From assembly GCA_002787815.1 (NCBI GenBank), contig PCUY01000074.1, positions 1 through 40,916 on the forward strand: a stretch of 40,916 bases of DNA, given 5' to 3'. The notes beneath the pieces were generated by a model, which saw nothing but the letters and a program-made list of their open reading frames with translations, was not told the origin of the DNA and made no database searches. Of this stretch, positions 16,787-25,571 are shown piece after piece (the first letter of the stretch is position 1; every line of letters begins with the position of its first letter). Source of the stretch: Bacteroidetes bacterium CG12_big_fil_rev_8_21_14_0_65_60_17. GTDB taxonomy: Bacteria; Bacteroidota; Rhodothermia; Rhodothermales; UBA10348. The position numbers and the translations under genes were made by a program.

Positions 16787-18270
16787 CAGCAGAACAAGCC
16801 TGGGATGAGTGCCTCGACGTGATACGCGACAATGTCAGTGTCCAGAGCTACCGCACGTGGTTTGAGCCGCTCAAACCCGCCAGCCTCGAAGAGAAGGACA
16901 ATGGCCTCTCCCTGACGGTCCAGCTTCCGAGCCGTTTCTACTTTGAATGGCTGGAAGAGCATTACTTCTCATTGCTGCGCTCCACGGTGACCCGGGTGCT
17001 GGGCCCGAATGGCAAGCTCTACTACGACGTCACCATTGAAAAGGAGGATGCAGAGACCGGCAATTCAGGCACGAGCATGCATCTTCCGGCACGGAAACCG
17101 GCCAACGAACCCCCGGGGCGCGCACTCTGGTCAGATGCCCGCCCGGCCCCGGCAGAACGCACCGCATCCCATGGCCCGGCGGCCGATCACGGTATTTCCA
17201 ACCCGTTTGTCATTCCGGGCATCCGGAAGGTGCAGGTTGAGAGCCGACTCAATCCGAACTATACGTTTGATCGCTTCATAGAGGGCGACTGCAACCGGCT
17301 CGCCCGCAGTGCGGCGCTGGCCATTTCCCAGAACCCGGGTGGAACGAGCTTCAACCCGTTCCTGCTCTATGGCGGCGTTGGACTGGGCAAGACACACCTT
17401 ATCCAGGCAATCGGCAACTATGTGAAAGCCAACAATCCGGGTGGGTCCGTACTATACGTGTCGTCCGAGCAGTTCACGAACGAGTTCGTCCGGGCCATAC
17501 AGCACAATAAGGTGAGCGACTTTTCGCTGATGTACCGGCAGATTGACCTGCTCATCATTGACGACGTACAGTTCTTCTCCGGGAAGGAGAAAACGCAGGA
17601 GGAGTTTTTTCACATCTTCAATGCCCTGCATCAGAACGGGAAGCAGATTGTGCTCTCCGCCGACCGGGCGCCCCGCGACATCAAAGGAGTGGAAGAGCGA
17701 CTGCTCTCCCGATTCCACTGGGGACTCTCGGCCGATGTGCAGTCGCCGGAATTCGAGACCAGGATGGCCATTTTACACCGCAAGGCCTCCGAAGACGGTA
17801 TCGATATCGGCGAGGATATTCTCGAGTTCGTCGCGCACAACATCACTTCCAATATACGGGAACTCGAGGGTGCCCTCATCCGCCTGCTGGCCCATGGGAC
17901 GCTGTACAACCGGGATGTGGACCTCAATCTGGCCCGGGAGGTACTCAAGGATCTGGTCAGTGAGTCGCGGACGCCTGTCACGATCGACCAGATTCAGCGC
18001 GTCGTGTGTCAGTATTTCAACGTGAGCGAGGACAAGGTCCGGGCCAAGACCCGCAAACGCGAGGTTGTCCAGGCACGGCAGGTCGCCATGTATTTTGCCA
18101 AGGAACTGACCCACAGCTCGCTGAAAACCATAGGCCTCCATTTTGGTGGGCGGGACCACTCCACGGTCATCCATGCGTGCCAGAGTATCAGGAACCAGAT
18201 GGAAACCGACAAGGCATTCCGGCAGGTCATTGAGGAAATTGCCCACACGGTCGAACTGCGCACCCGTTAG
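16777..18270 (+). CDS. dnaA: Chromosomal replication initiator DnaA
   Basis: A 497-residue AAA+ initiator that binds DnaA boxes and opens oriC. Domain I (1-85) starts MELTAEQAWDECLDVIRDNV with the SYRTWFEPLKP motif; a variable linker follows (about 90-150); domain III holds Walker A GGVGLGKTH (199-207), Walker B LLIIDDVQFF (258-267) and sensor II region; domain IV ends with the DNA-binding signature (VVQARQVAMYFAKELTHSSL, GGRDHSTVIHA). The start is fixed by an in-frame stop at 16771 and by the family opening. The gene is divergent from the DUF177 operon and 87 nt upstream of dnaN. Confidence 0.97.
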   Translation: MELTAEQAWDECLDVIRDNVSVQSYRTWFEPLKPASLEEKDNGLSLTVQLPSRFYFEWLEEHYFSLLRSTVTRVLGPNGKLYYDVTIEKEDAETGNSGTSMHLPARKPANEPPGRALWSDARPAPAERTASHGPAADHGISNPFVIPGIRKVQVESRLNPNYTFDRFIEGDCNRLARSAALAISQNPGGTSFNPFLLYGGVGLGKTHLIQAIGNYVKANNPGGSVLYVSSEQFTNEFVRAIQHNKVSDFSLMYRQIDLLIIDDVQFFSGKEKTQEEFFHIFNALHQNGKQIVLSADRAPRDIKGVEERLLSRFHWGLSADVQSPEFETRMAILHRKASEDGIDIGEDILEFVAHNITSNIRELEGALIRLLAHGTLYNRDVDLNLAREVLKDLVSESRTPVTIDQIQRVVCQYFNVSEDKVRAKTRKREVVQARQVAMYFAKELTHSSLKTIGLHFGGRDHSTVIHACQSIRNQMETDKAFRQVIEEIAHTVELRTR

Positions 18271-18357
18271 CCAGCGCGTTGAAGAAGCGTACGGGGGTAG
18301 ACTTGGCCGCTGGTCTGCGTTAACTTCCCCTGTCATCTCACACATGCGGAATGTCCC

Positions 18358-19479
18358 ATGAAATTTTCTGCCTCCAGCTCCGATCTGCTCAAAGCCCTCC
18401 AAACGGTCAATGGAGCTGTCCCAACCAAACATACCCTTCCGATTCTGGAGTGTATCCTGTTTGAAGAGGATGCGGGTGGGCTTCGCCTCAGCGCAACGGA
18501 TCTTGAAATTTCCATCCTGCAGCGTGTATCGGTCGACGTCGAGGCATCGGGGTCGAACCGTGTCGCCGTTCCAGCGCGTCGTCTGATAGATACGCTCCGG
18601 GCGTTGCCCGATCTGCCCGTGGAGTTCAGTGCAGACGATGAATTCAATGTCGTCCTGAGAACGGACCGGGGTGAATACAAGATGGTCGGTCATGACGGGG
18701 CTGACTACCCGGCGCTCCCGGAACTGTCCGAGACAACGCGTATCGAAACAACAGGCGAACTGCTGCGACGGGCCATCCAGAAAACGAGCTTTGCCGTCAG
18801 CAAGGATGCCCTGAGACCGGCGATGATGGGAATTTTCTTTCAGATATCAGGGTCCTCGGGCCGGGCCGTCGCGACAGACGGACGCAGTCTGGTAAAGCTC
18901 ACGCTCAGTGAATTGACATCCAGCGAGGACATCGATTTCATTGTGCCGGAAAAAGCCATGGTTCTTGCCGCCAAGGTGGCTACCGATGGTACATGTGGGC
19001 TGATCGTGGACAGTGGGTACGCAGGATTTGACTTCGGAGCATCGCGTGTACTCACGCGCCTCATAGACGAGCCCTATCCGAACTATCAGGCTGTCATCCC
19101 CGTCGACAATGACAAACGCATGACTGTGGAACGGGATGCCATGCTGGCAGCGGCAAAACGTGTTGCCCTCTATTCGTCTTCCATGACCAACCAGGTCAGG
19201 TTGGCCGTTGAAGAGGGCCGCGTGAGTATTTCAGCGGAAGATCTGGAGCGCTCCAGTTCGGCCCACGAAGACGTGTTGTGCGACTACGAAGGGGAGCCGC
19301 TCGTCATCGGTTTCAATGCACAGTATCTCACGGAAGTGCTGCAGAACGTGGATTCGGAGGAAGTCCTCTTCGAATTCAGTTCACCGAACCGGGCCGGCGT
19401 CGTAACACCCGGCGAGCAGAAGGAAGGTGAAACCATGATGATGCTCATCATGCCGGTCATGCTCAATACGTATGCATGA
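18358..19479 (+). CDS. dnaN: DNA polymerase III beta sliding clamp
   Basis: The 373-residue ring-forming processivity clamp. The N-terminus MKFSASSSDLLKALQTVNGAVPTKHTLPIL, the LSATDLEISI strand, ALRPAMMGIFFQ with VATDGRSLVKL at the start of domain 2, FGASRVLTRLIDEPYPNYQAVIP and the C-terminal MLIMPVMLNTY are typical. The last 17 bases overlap, tail to tail, the end of the membrane protein gene on the other strand. The 87-nt gap from dnaA has no obvious terminator, so the two may be co-transcribed. Confidence 0.97.
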   Translation: MKFSASSSDLLKALQTVNGAVPTKHTLPILECILFEEDAGGLRLSATDLEISILQRVSVDVEASGSNRVAVPARRLIDTLRALPDLPVEFSADDEFNVVLRTDRGEYKMVGHDGADYPALPELSETTRIETTGELLRRAIQKTSFAVSKDALRPAMMGIFFQISGSSGRAVATDGRSLVKLTLSELTSSEDIDFIVPEKAMVLAAKVATDGTCGLIVDSGYAGFDFGASRVLTRLIDEPYPNYQAVIPVDNDKRMTVERDAMLAAAKRVALYSSSMTNQVRLAVEEGRVSISAEDLERSSSAHEDVLCDYEGEPLVIGFNAQYLTEVLQNVDSEEVLFEFSSPNRAGVVTPGEQKEGETMMMLIMPVMLNTYA

Positions 19480-20266
19480 TGAGTGAGTCAAGGACCTGGG
19501 TCATACGCTCGACCTGGATGGGCTCCGGATACCCCGTGTCGACACGACGGGCCTCTTCGAGCATGCGCCGCGCCAGAAGGAGACCTTCCCGGTCATAACG
19601 CTCCATGACGCCAAAATGGACCGTGCGCGAACGACGCGCCTGCGCCATGGCATCGGCATAGGATATCGTGCCCGCTGCATCCTTCCCTTCCGGATCCATA
19701 TCCATGGTGTGGAATCGGCGGGTTCGCTCCCCCACCTCATCCCAAAGATATCCAGAGAGACTGGATGTCTCGGTACGGAAAGGATCGGATGGCCGGGGCA
19801 TGAAACCCAGCGTGGCCGAGACCGAAACGGCCACAACGAGACTGGCTGCGGTCACCAGGCGGCCCGCCGTGAACCGGCCTGGAATACGCCTCCGGGGACG
19901 TTCCCGCAGGGGAAGTTCCGGGTTTTCATCCGGTGCGACGACCTCGTCCCGATCCATCATCCACGAGAAGTCGTCCAACCGGTGACCGGATACGGACTCA
20001 AAGTGCTCACGTGCGCTGTTGTCGGAATCGAGGTGCGCTCGACGCGCATCCAGCATAGACCACTTCCGTCGCAACGTCTCGTTTCTGCGCAGACGATTCT
20101 TGAATCGCTTGCGTGGGCCATCCAACCCTGACTCACGGCCCTCGGACATGTCACCATGCCAGAAGGGTGCAGCTTCCTCGTCGCAGTTGGGATCGGCAAG
20201 GAATCGGGCGTCAGCCAGGAGACGGGAAAGCCGGCTGCTCTTGTCGGACCTTGTCCAGCGGTTCAT
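19463..20266 (-). CDS. Single-pass membrane protein, possible partner (anti-sigma) of the adjacent sigma factor
   Basis: A 267-residue protein with an arginine-rich, charged N-terminal half (RKRFKNRLRRNETLRRKWSML), one membrane segment (about 147-165, VTAASLVVAVSVSATLGF) and an exported C-terminal half. It follows the sigma factor gene on the same strand after a 94-nt gap, the usual position and topology of an anti-sigma factor. There is no zinc-binding HxxxCxxC motif, so this role is inference. It has no family I recognise. The 3' end overlaps dnaN by 17 bases on the opposite strand. Confidence 0.65.
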   Translation of the reverse strand: MNRWTRSDKSSRLSRLLADARFLADPNCDEEAAPFWHGDMSEGRESGLDGPRKRFKNRLRRNETLRRKWSMLDARRAHLDSDNSAREHFESVSGHRLDDFSWMMDRDEVVAPDENPELPLRERPRRRIPGRFTAGRLVTAASLVVAVSVSATLGFMPRPSDPFRTETSSLSGYLWDEVGERTRRFHTMDMDPEGKDAAGTISYADAMAQARRSRTVHFGVMERYDREGLLLARRMLEEARRVDTGYPEPIQVERMTQVLDSLIMHTY

Positions 20267-20360
20267 GGGATATACGCTGTTAACTCAGGTTGTCTTTGAA
20301 GAAGACACGGAAACGGGCCAAACATAACCTGGGCGGTGAATAAAATTGTTGTTCTCTTGG

Positions 20361-20999
20361 TCAGAGATAGCGCTCGGCCCACAGCGCAAGCTCCCTGTTC
20401 CTGCGAAAACGTTGACAGATCTTGTGGATATAGGATCGGATGGTAGGTGCCCTCTTGCCAAGAATGCGCCCGATTTCCTCGTAGGACAGATTTTCGACAT
20501 AGCGCATGCGTGCCGTGGGCTGCAGAAAGGGTGGCAGTTCGTCTATCGCGGCCGCAAGGGCCACAAAAAGCGCACCTGAATCGACATCCAACTCCACATC
20601 GGCCCGCGGAGCCTCGAGTTCGGCCACATCCTCAAGTGGCGCAAACCGCAGCCGCCTCGAAACAAAATTGTAGAAGGCGTTCCGGCAGACGACCGATACC
20701 CATTGCGCATACCGATCGTTGTGTTTCAACTGGCTACGTGCCGCGTCAACCTTGCGGTACGTGCTTTCAACGACCTGTTCAAGTTCCGAGCTTCGAAACC
20801 CACCCGAGCGAATGAATTTTATCAGGAAGTAGCGCCGGATGTAGCAATACGTCCACAGGTCCACCATCTGGGCATCGGGCGTTCGTTTTTTTGTTGCATA
20901 GCGGGCATAGGTCTCATTCACCCTCTCTGATTCGTCGAGCGAGAAGGGGAGGTGGGCTGCCAGCGTATCGAGGGAGCGCAGTTCGGTGCGATACGACAT
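20361..20999 (-). CDS. ECF-like sigma-70 family RNA polymerase sigma factor
   Basis: A 212-residue protein with a two-domain sigma layout. The region-2-like part (about 45-125) includes the DLWTYCYIRRYFLIKFI segment and the ELEQVVESTYRKV and WVSVVCRNAFYNFVSRRLR helices; region 4 (about 155-205) reads LPPFLQPTARMRYVENLSYEEIGRILGKRAPTIRSYIHKICQRFRR, a helix-turn-helix with the typical S-Y-x-E-I-G core. The start MSYRTELRSLDTLAA (ATG at 20999) is chosen because the frame upstream is arginine-rich noise over the intergenic region. Neighbours: a membrane protein downstream and divergent rplM upstream. Its target promoters are unknown. Confidence 0.8.
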   Translation of the reverse strand: MSYRTELRSLDTLAAHLPFSLDESERVNETYARYATKKRTPDAQMVDLWTYCYIRRYFLIKFIRSGGFRSSELEQVVESTYRKVDAARSQLKHNDRYAQWVSVVCRNAFYNFVSRRLRFAPLEDVAELEAPRADVELDVDSGALFVALAAAIDELPPFLQPTARMRYVENLSYEEIGRILGKRAPTIRSYIHKICQRFRRNRELALWAERYL

Positions 21000-21304
21000 G
21001 GTTGCGTGCGTTTCTGTGATTTTTCTGGGTGCACGTCCATTACGCCGGCAGGTGAGGTGATGCGTCTGGAGGGCGGGTATCTGGTAAAACGCAAAAAGCG
21101 TCCATATCACGACACGGCAATCGACAGAACGCAACCTCCGGAACAGAATTTTTTTTGCGGCACGGCCCCGACTGCAGTGCAGATATTCAAAGATTGGCCG
21201 AATACGACGCATCCACCCGAACATATTTGCGGCACTCCCGTGGATGGACGCGGTAAACAGGTCCTTGGCCGTAAGCAAACTGTGCGAAGACGGTGCAGGG
21301 GTGA
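21000..21304. other. Intergenic stretch between the sigma factor and rplM promoter
   Basis: About 300 nt with no convincing gene. It must hold the promoter of the sigma factor gene on the minus strand, but I found neither a good -35/-10 pair nor a Bacteroidota TAnnTTTG box there. A run of nine T residues occurs near 21149-21157 without a hairpin. Confidence 0.5.
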
Positions 21305-21333
21305 TTGACCCGGGACCGGATGTTTCCTATTTT
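21305..21333 (+). promoter_or_regulatory. Candidate promoter for rplM-rpsI
   Basis: TTGACC (21305-21310) and TATTTT (21328-21333) are separated by exactly 17 nt, a close match to a sigma-70-type promoter. Transcription would start near 21340, leaving a leader of about 70 nt that holds a palindrome. Confidence 0.5.
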
Positions 21334-21353
21334 GGCAGTCTGCGATTTTTTGA

Positions 21354-21369
21354 AACAGTATGTACTGTT
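21354..21369 (+). promoter_or_regulatory. Perfect 7-bp-arm palindrome in the rplM leader
   Basis: AACAGTA-TG-TACTGTT, flanked by a possible outer pairing GCGA (21342-21345) with TCGC (21376-21379). It lies just downstream of the predicted transcription start and about 40 nt before the rplM ATG, so it could be an operator or an RNA hairpin in the leader, for example for feedback control by L13 or S9. No known leader motif is recognised. Confidence 0.4.
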
Positions 21370-21409
21370 CCCGAGTCGCGTCACAAGGTTATCAATGACA
21401 GGTTGTCCC

Positions 21410-21859
21410 ATGGACGTCAACAGTTTCAAAACCGTCAGTGCCAAGCCGGCCGAAGTCGTCCGCTCATGGCATGTAGTGGATGCGGAGAACATGGTGGTAG
21501 GTCGCCTCGCAAGTGAGGTCGCCGCCATTCTGCGTGGCAAACACAAGCCCTCTTTCACGCCGCATGTGGATACCGGGGATCACGTTGTCGTGATCAATGC
21601 CGAGAAAATCCGATTTACCGGTGCCAAGGAGTTTGACAAAAAATACTACCGCCACTCCCGCTATCCGGGAGGCCTCAGGAGCCGTACTCCCAAGGAAGTG
21701 CGGACCTTGCGTCCCACGTTCATTCTGGAAAATGCCGTAAAGGGTATGCTTCCTAAAAACAGTCTGGGGCGGAAGATGATCAAGAAACTCCACGTATATG
21801 CCGGAGCCGAGCATCCGCACGATGCCCAGCAACCGCAGACCCTGGCCCTGGCCCTGTAA
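21410..21859 (+). CDS. rplM: 50S ribosomal protein L13
   Basis: A 149-residue ribosomal protein. The start [35 protein letters not shown] is the family opening with a short extension; later signatures are [35 protein letters not shown] and [30 protein letters not shown]. The open frame extends 35 codons further upstream, but that part covers the promoter and leader, so I use the ATG at 21410. rpsI follows after 15 nt. Confidence 0.96.
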   Translation: MDVNSFKTVSAKPAEVVRSWHVVDAENMVVGRLASEVAAILRGKHKPSFTPHVDTGDHVVVINAEKIRFTGAKEFDKKYYRHSRYPGGLRSRTPKEVRTLRPTFILENAVKGMLPKNSLGRKMIKKLHVYAGAEHPHDAQQPQTLALAL

Positions 21860-21874
21860 CAATATTTCGAAATC

Positions 21875-22276
21875 ATGGCAACAGCACTACAGCAGTTCAC
21901 GGCCGTCGGTCGACGCAAAAACGCCGTCGCACGTGTCTACCTCCGTCCCGGTGGCAGCGGGAAAATCGTGGTCAACAAGAAGGCCTACGACACCTACTTT
22001 CCTACTGCATGGCGTCAGAAGAGCGTTACGTCTCCGTTCGAGATCACGGAGACCACAGGCTCTTTCGATGTCGTTGTAAACGCGAAAGGGGGTGGCATTA
22101 CCGGACAGGCTGAAGCCATTCGCCTCGGTATTTCCCGGGCGCTCGTGGATTTCAACGAGGAGCTTCGCAGTCCACTGCGCCAGGCCGGCTTTCTGACGCG
22201 TGACCCTCGCATGGTCGAACGCAAGAAATACGGACAGCCCAAAGCACGCAAACGCTTCCAGTTCTCCAAGCGTTGA
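21875..22276 (+). CDS. rpsI: 30S ribosomal protein S9
   Basis: A 133-residue ribosomal protein with the opening FTAVGRRKNAVARVYLRPG, the central GGGITGQAEAIRLGISRAL and the invariant tail KKYGQPKARKRFQFSKR, whose last arginine reaches the P site. It is paired with rplM, as in nearly all bacteria. Confidence 0.97.
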   Translation: MATALQQFTAVGRRKNAVARVYLRPGGSGKIVVNKKAYDTYFPTAWRQKSVTSPFEITETTGSFDVVVNAKGGGITGQAEAIRLGISRALVDFNEELRSPLRQAGFLTRDPRMVERKKYGQPKARKRFQFSKR

Positions 22277-22403
22277 TATTCCACGTATCCGCTCTGTCGG
22301 GTACTCTTATTACACCACATACATCCCGATGTCATCCTGGGTGGCCGCATTGGCGGTTTCGGACGGCAATGGAAGGGTGTAGAGGCTTCAAACCCCCAAT
22401 ACA

Positions 22404-23288
22404 ATGAGTGAAACCAAGGATGTGACGACCCACAGGGCGTCCATTGAAGACCTGCTCAAGGCAGGCGTCCATTTCGGCCACCTCACGAGCCGCTGGAATC
22501 CGAAGATGCGCGACCACATTTTCATGGAGCGCAACGGAATCCATATCATCAATATCAATCACACACAGGCCTACCTGGACGAAGCCGCCGATGCGGTTGC
22601 CCGGTTCGCCAAACGCGGCAAGACTGTTCTCTTCGCAGGAACGAAGAAACAGGGACGGGCCGTGATCCGCGAACAGGCGGAAGCGTGTGGTTCTCCCTAC
22701 GTCGTTGAGCGCTGGCTCGGTGGCACACTGACCAACTTCCAGACCATCCGCAAGTCCATCCGCCGTATGGATGACCTGGTCAAGATGGAAGAGGATGGAA
22801 CTCTCGATCAGCTCAAGAAAAAGGAACGCCTCATGAGGGCGCGCGAGCGGGAGAAGCTGCAGACGGTACTCTCGGGGATCAAGGACATGTCGCGCCTTCC
22901 TGGCGCCATCTTCATTGTTGATATCAACCGGGAACACATTGCGGTCAAGGAGGCCCAGAAGCTTGGTATTCCCATTATTGCCATCGTGGATTCGAATTGC
23001 GATCCGGACGTGGTGGATTACCCCATTCCGGCCAACGACGATGCTGTCAAATCGATCGAACTGATTGCATCGGTCATCAGTCAGGCCATCCAGGAAGGCG
23101 AAAAACAGCGCTCGGTGGCCGAGGCAGAAGCCCGCGCAGAGAAAGAGAAGAAGGCCCAGGATTCGGCTGAACCCAAGAAGGAGACCAAGCGCAGGCGCCG
23201 CAAAAAAACGGAGGCGGCTTCGGATTCTTCCGAATCCGGCGCAGCGGTTCCGACAGCCAACAGCGACAACAAAGCAGAAACGGAATAA
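22404..23288 (+). CDS. rpsB: 30S ribosomal protein S2
   Basis: A 294-residue ribosomal protein. Core signatures: LLKAGVHFGHLTSRWNPKM, FIMERNGIHIININ-like strand, FAGTKKQGRAVIREQAEACG, VVERWLGGTLTNFQTI, PGAIFIVDINREHIAVKEA and IPANDDAVKSIELI. The last 65 or so residues form a charged low-complexity extension rich in Glu, Ala and Lys (AEAEARAEKEKKAQDSAEP), longer than in E. coli (241 aa total). The gene has no Shine-Dalgarno and follows a 127-nt gap after rpsI that may hold a leader. Confidence 0.97.
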   Translation: MSETKDVTTHRASIEDLLKAGVHFGHLTSRWNPKMRDHIFMERNGIHIININHTQAYLDEAADAVARFAKRGKTVLFAGTKKQGRAVIREQAEACGSPYVVERWLGGTLTNFQTIRKSIRRMDDLVKMEEDGTLDQLKKKERLMRAREREKLQTVLSGIKDMSRLPGAIFIVDINREHIAVKEAQKLGIPIIAIVDSNCDPDVVDYPIPANDDAVKSIELIASVISQAIQEGEKQRSVAEAEARAEKEKKAQDSAEPKKETKRRRRKKTEAASDSSESGAAVPTANSDNKAETE

Positions 23289-23317
23289 CAAACATTTAAT
23301 CTAACTTGGGTAGTCCC

Positions 23318-24148
23318 ATGGCTATTTCCGCCTCGGATGTGAAGAAGTTGCGTGACGTCACAGGCGTCGGCATGATGGATTGCAAGAAAGCCCTCCAGGA
23401 AGCAGACGGCGATTTTGATGTCGCCATTGACCTGCTTCGCAAGAAGGGTCAGAAGGTCGCCGAAAAGCGCGCGGACCGCGACGCAAAGGAAGGTCTTATA
23501 CTGACGCGGTCGTCAGACGACCGGAAGACGGCGAGCCTCATCGAAATCAACTGTGAAACCGACTTTGTTGCCAGGAATGAGGACTTTCAGGCGTTTGCGG
23601 ATACGCTGGCGGATTTGACCATACCGCATACACCTGCAGATCGGGATGCGTTTGTCCGTTTGACGCTGCCCGATGGACGCTCCGTCGAGACAGCATTGAC
23701 CGACATGACAGGCAAAATCGGAGAAAAAATCGATGTGCGGCAAGTGGCTGTGATTTCGGTCACCAACGGTGAGCTCGTTTCCTATATACACCCCGGGTCG
23801 CGCCTTGGCGTTTTGGTACATGTCTCGGGTAACGGCGATCTGGAGACCGCCGGTCGTGACGTAGCCATGCAGGTTGCGGCCATGAACCCCGTGGCTGCCC
23901 ACCGCGATGACGTACCGGCAGACGTTGTGCAGCGCGAGATGACGATTGCCCGCGAGGCGGCCCTGCTTGATGGCAAGCCGGAGAACATCGTAGACCGGAT
24001 AGCCCAAGGCAAGGTCGAGCGTTATTACAAGGACAACGTGGTACTGGAACAGCCCTTCGTGAAAGACTCTTCGCAGACCGTCCAGCAAATGCTCTCTTCC
24101 AAAGACGTTTCGCTGCACGGCTTTACGCGGTTCGCACTCGGAGAGTGA
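23318..24148 (+). CDS. tsf: Translation elongation factor Ts
   Basis: The nucleotide-exchange factor for EF-Tu, 276 aa. The start at 23318 gives [32 protein letters not shown], the canonical UBA-like N-domain. The core motif [14 protein letters not shown] follows, then [17 protein letters not shown] and the coiled-coil/dimerisation region with [10 protein letters not shown] and the [15 protein letters not shown] tail. A TTG four codons upstream is in frame but not needed. It follows rpsB by 29 nt and precedes pyrH by 4 nt. Confidence 0.97.
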   Translation: MAISASDVKKLRDVTGVGMMDCKKALQEADGDFDVAIDLLRKKGQKVAEKRADRDAKEGLILTRSSDDRKTASLIEINCETDFVARNEDFQAFADTLADLTIPHTPADRDAFVRLTLPDGRSVETALTDMTGKIGEKIDVRQVAVISVTNGELVSYIHPGSRLGVLVHVSGNGDLETAGRDVAMQVAAMNPVAAHRDDVPADVVQREMTIAREAALLDGKPENIVDRIAQGKVERYYKDNVVLEQPFVKDSSQTVQQMLSSKDVSLHGFTRFALGE

Positions 24149-24152
24149 CGTC

Positions 24153-24884
24153 ATGGACCAATCACCTCCCCGATACCAACGAATCTTGCTGAAACTCAGC
24201 GGAGAAGCACTGCTGGGTGCTGCAGACTACGGTATTGACAATGAGGTGATTTGTCGCTACGCCCGTGAAATTCGGGCGGTCCGCGAGATGGGAACCGAGG
24301 TTGCTCTTGTCATCGGAGGCGGAAACATCTTCCGCGGCATGAAGAACGCGTCAGAAGGCATGACGCGTTCGCACGCCGATTACATGGGCATGCTGGCCAC
24401 GATGATCAACGCGATGGCGCTCCAGGATGCCCTCGAGCAGGAAGGCCTGCAGACCCGGTTGCAGTCGGCATTGAACATGAATGAAATTGCCGAGCCCTTT
24501 ATTCCGCGACGGGCCATTCGGCATCTTGAAAAAGGGCGGGTGGTTATCTTCGGTGCCGGGACAGGAAATCCGTACTTCACCACCGACACGGCGGCCGCGC
24601 TTCGGTCGCTTGAAATAGATGCCGACGTGATCCTGAAGGGAACGCGTGTAGATGGTATATTTACGGACGATCCGGAAAAAAACCCGGATGCAAAGCGATA
24701 CGACCGCATTCACGGTGAGGAAGTTATCCGGAAAAGCCTGCGTGTCATGGACATGACGGCCTTCACATTGTGCCACGAATCGGAGATGCCGCTGATTGTG
24801 TTCAACATGAACAAGGAAGGACATCTGAGCCGGGCAGTCCGCGGCGAAGGTGTTGGAACACTTGTCTACTGGAAAGAATCATGA
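24153..24884 (+). CDS. pyrH: UMP kinase
   Basis: Phosphorylates UMP to UDP, 243 aa. Amino-acid-kinase family signatures: [13 protein letters not shown] (lysine and glycine loop), [51 protein letters not shown] and [20 protein letters not shown]. The stop overlaps the frr start as ATGA. The rpsB-tsf-pyrH-frr order is highly conserved in bacteria. Confidence 0.97.
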   Translation: MDQSPPRYQRILLKLSGEALLGAADYGIDNEVICRYAREIRAVREMGTEVALVIGGGNIFRGMKNASEGMTRSHADYMGMLATMINAMALQDALEQEGLQTRLQSALNMNEIAEPFIPRRAIRHLEKGRVVIFGAGTGNPYFTTDTAAALRSLEIDADVILKGTRVDGIFTDDPEKNPDAKRYDRIHGEEVIRKSLRVMDMTAFTLCHESEMPLIVFNMNKEGHLSRAVRGEGVGTLVYWKES

Positions 24885-25450
24885 TTGCCGACTCGCTGAA
24901 ACTCATACTCGATGATGCGTCTGAGCACATGAATGCCAGCATCGAGCACCTTTTGGGAGAATTCAAGTCCATCCGTGCAGGACGCGCCACACCGGACATG
25001 CTGGACAACATCCGTGTCGACTACTATGGTTCCATCACGCCGCTCAACCAGATGGCCAGTGTAAGCGCCCCACAGTCTGACCTTCTCATGGTTCAGCCCT
25101 GGGACCGCTCAGCGCTGCAGGAGATTGAGAAGGCCATCCAGGCGTCGAATCTCGGTCTCAATCCGTCAAACGATGGCTCTGTCATCAGGCTACCGGTTCC
25201 ACCTCTGTCTGAAGATCGCCGAAAAGAACTTGCCAAGGCCGCAAAATCCCGTGCAGAGGATGCCAAGGTAGCCATCCGGAATGTGCGGCGACACGCCAAG
25301 GACGAGATCAAGAAGGCCCAGGCGGAGGAGAATCTGCCAGAGGATATGCAATACGACGCCGAAGAACGTCTACAGGTGTTGACCGATCAACATATCGCGA
25401 AAGTTGACCACCTTATGGAGCACAAGGAAGCAGAAATCATGGAGGTTTGA
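24881..25450 (+). CDS. frr: Ribosome recycling factor
   Basis: Splits post-termination ribosomes with EF-G. It is 189 aa from the ATG that overlaps the pyrH stop. Signatures are the first helix [24 protein letters not shown], the [24 protein letters not shown] beta domain, [37 protein letters not shown] and the final helix with [12 protein letters not shown]. It is the last protein gene of this operon, followed by a hairpin and tRNA-Ser. Confidence 0.97.
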   Translation: MIADSLKLILDDASEHMNASIEHLLGEFKSIRAGRATPDMLDNIRVDYYGSITPLNQMASVSAPQSDLLMVQPWDRSALQEIEKAIQASNLGLNPSNDGSVIRLPVPPLSEDRRKELAKAAKSRAEDAKVAIRNVRRHAKDEIKKAQAEENLPEDMQYDAEERLQVLTDQHIAKVDHLMEHKEAEIMEV

Positions 25451-25454
25451 ATTC

Positions 25455-25469
25455 GGCGCAGTGTGCGCC
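25455..25469 (+). other. Strong hairpin between frr and tRNA-Ser
   Basis: GGCGCA-GTG-TGCGCC is a perfect 6-bp stem with a 3-nt loop, starting 5 nt after the frr stop and ending 5 nt before the tRNA. No T-tract follows, so it is unlikely to terminate; it may protect the mRNA 3' end after tRNA processing. Confidence 0.45.
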
Positions 25470-25473
25470 CATT

Positions 25474-25563
25474 GGAGAGGTGCCCGAGTGGCTGAAGGGG
25501 CTCGCCTGGAAAGCGAGTATGCGGGTAGACCCCGTATCGAGGGTTCGAATCCCTCCCTCTCCG
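25474..25563 (+). tRNA. tRNA-Ser(GGA)
   Basis: A class II cloverleaf can be drawn by hand. The acceptor stem GGAGAGG (25474-25480) pairs with CCTCTCC (25556-25562), followed by discriminator G. The anticodon stem CTCGC/GCGAG encloses CTGGAAA, giving anticodon GGA at 25508-25510. A long variable arm (TGCGGG...CCCGTA) and T arm GAGGG-TTCGAAT-CCCTC follow. The long variable arm and anticodon fit serine codons UCC and UCU. The 3' CCA is not encoded (genomic GCAC follows). It starts 23 nt after frr and is probably cut from the operon transcript. Confidence 0.96.
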
Positions 25564-25571
25564 CACCGCGT

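Noticed and set aside
20415-20430. A TGTGGATAT sequence resembling a reverse-strand DnaA box
   Set aside because: It is a single imperfect copy inside the sigma factor coding region, with no cluster or AT-rich element around it.
22332-23291. A 319-codon minus-strand frame opposite rpsB
   Set aside because: rpsB is certain on the plus strand. The hydrophobic start of the antisense frame is the reverse complement of the Lys/Glu-rich S2 tail.
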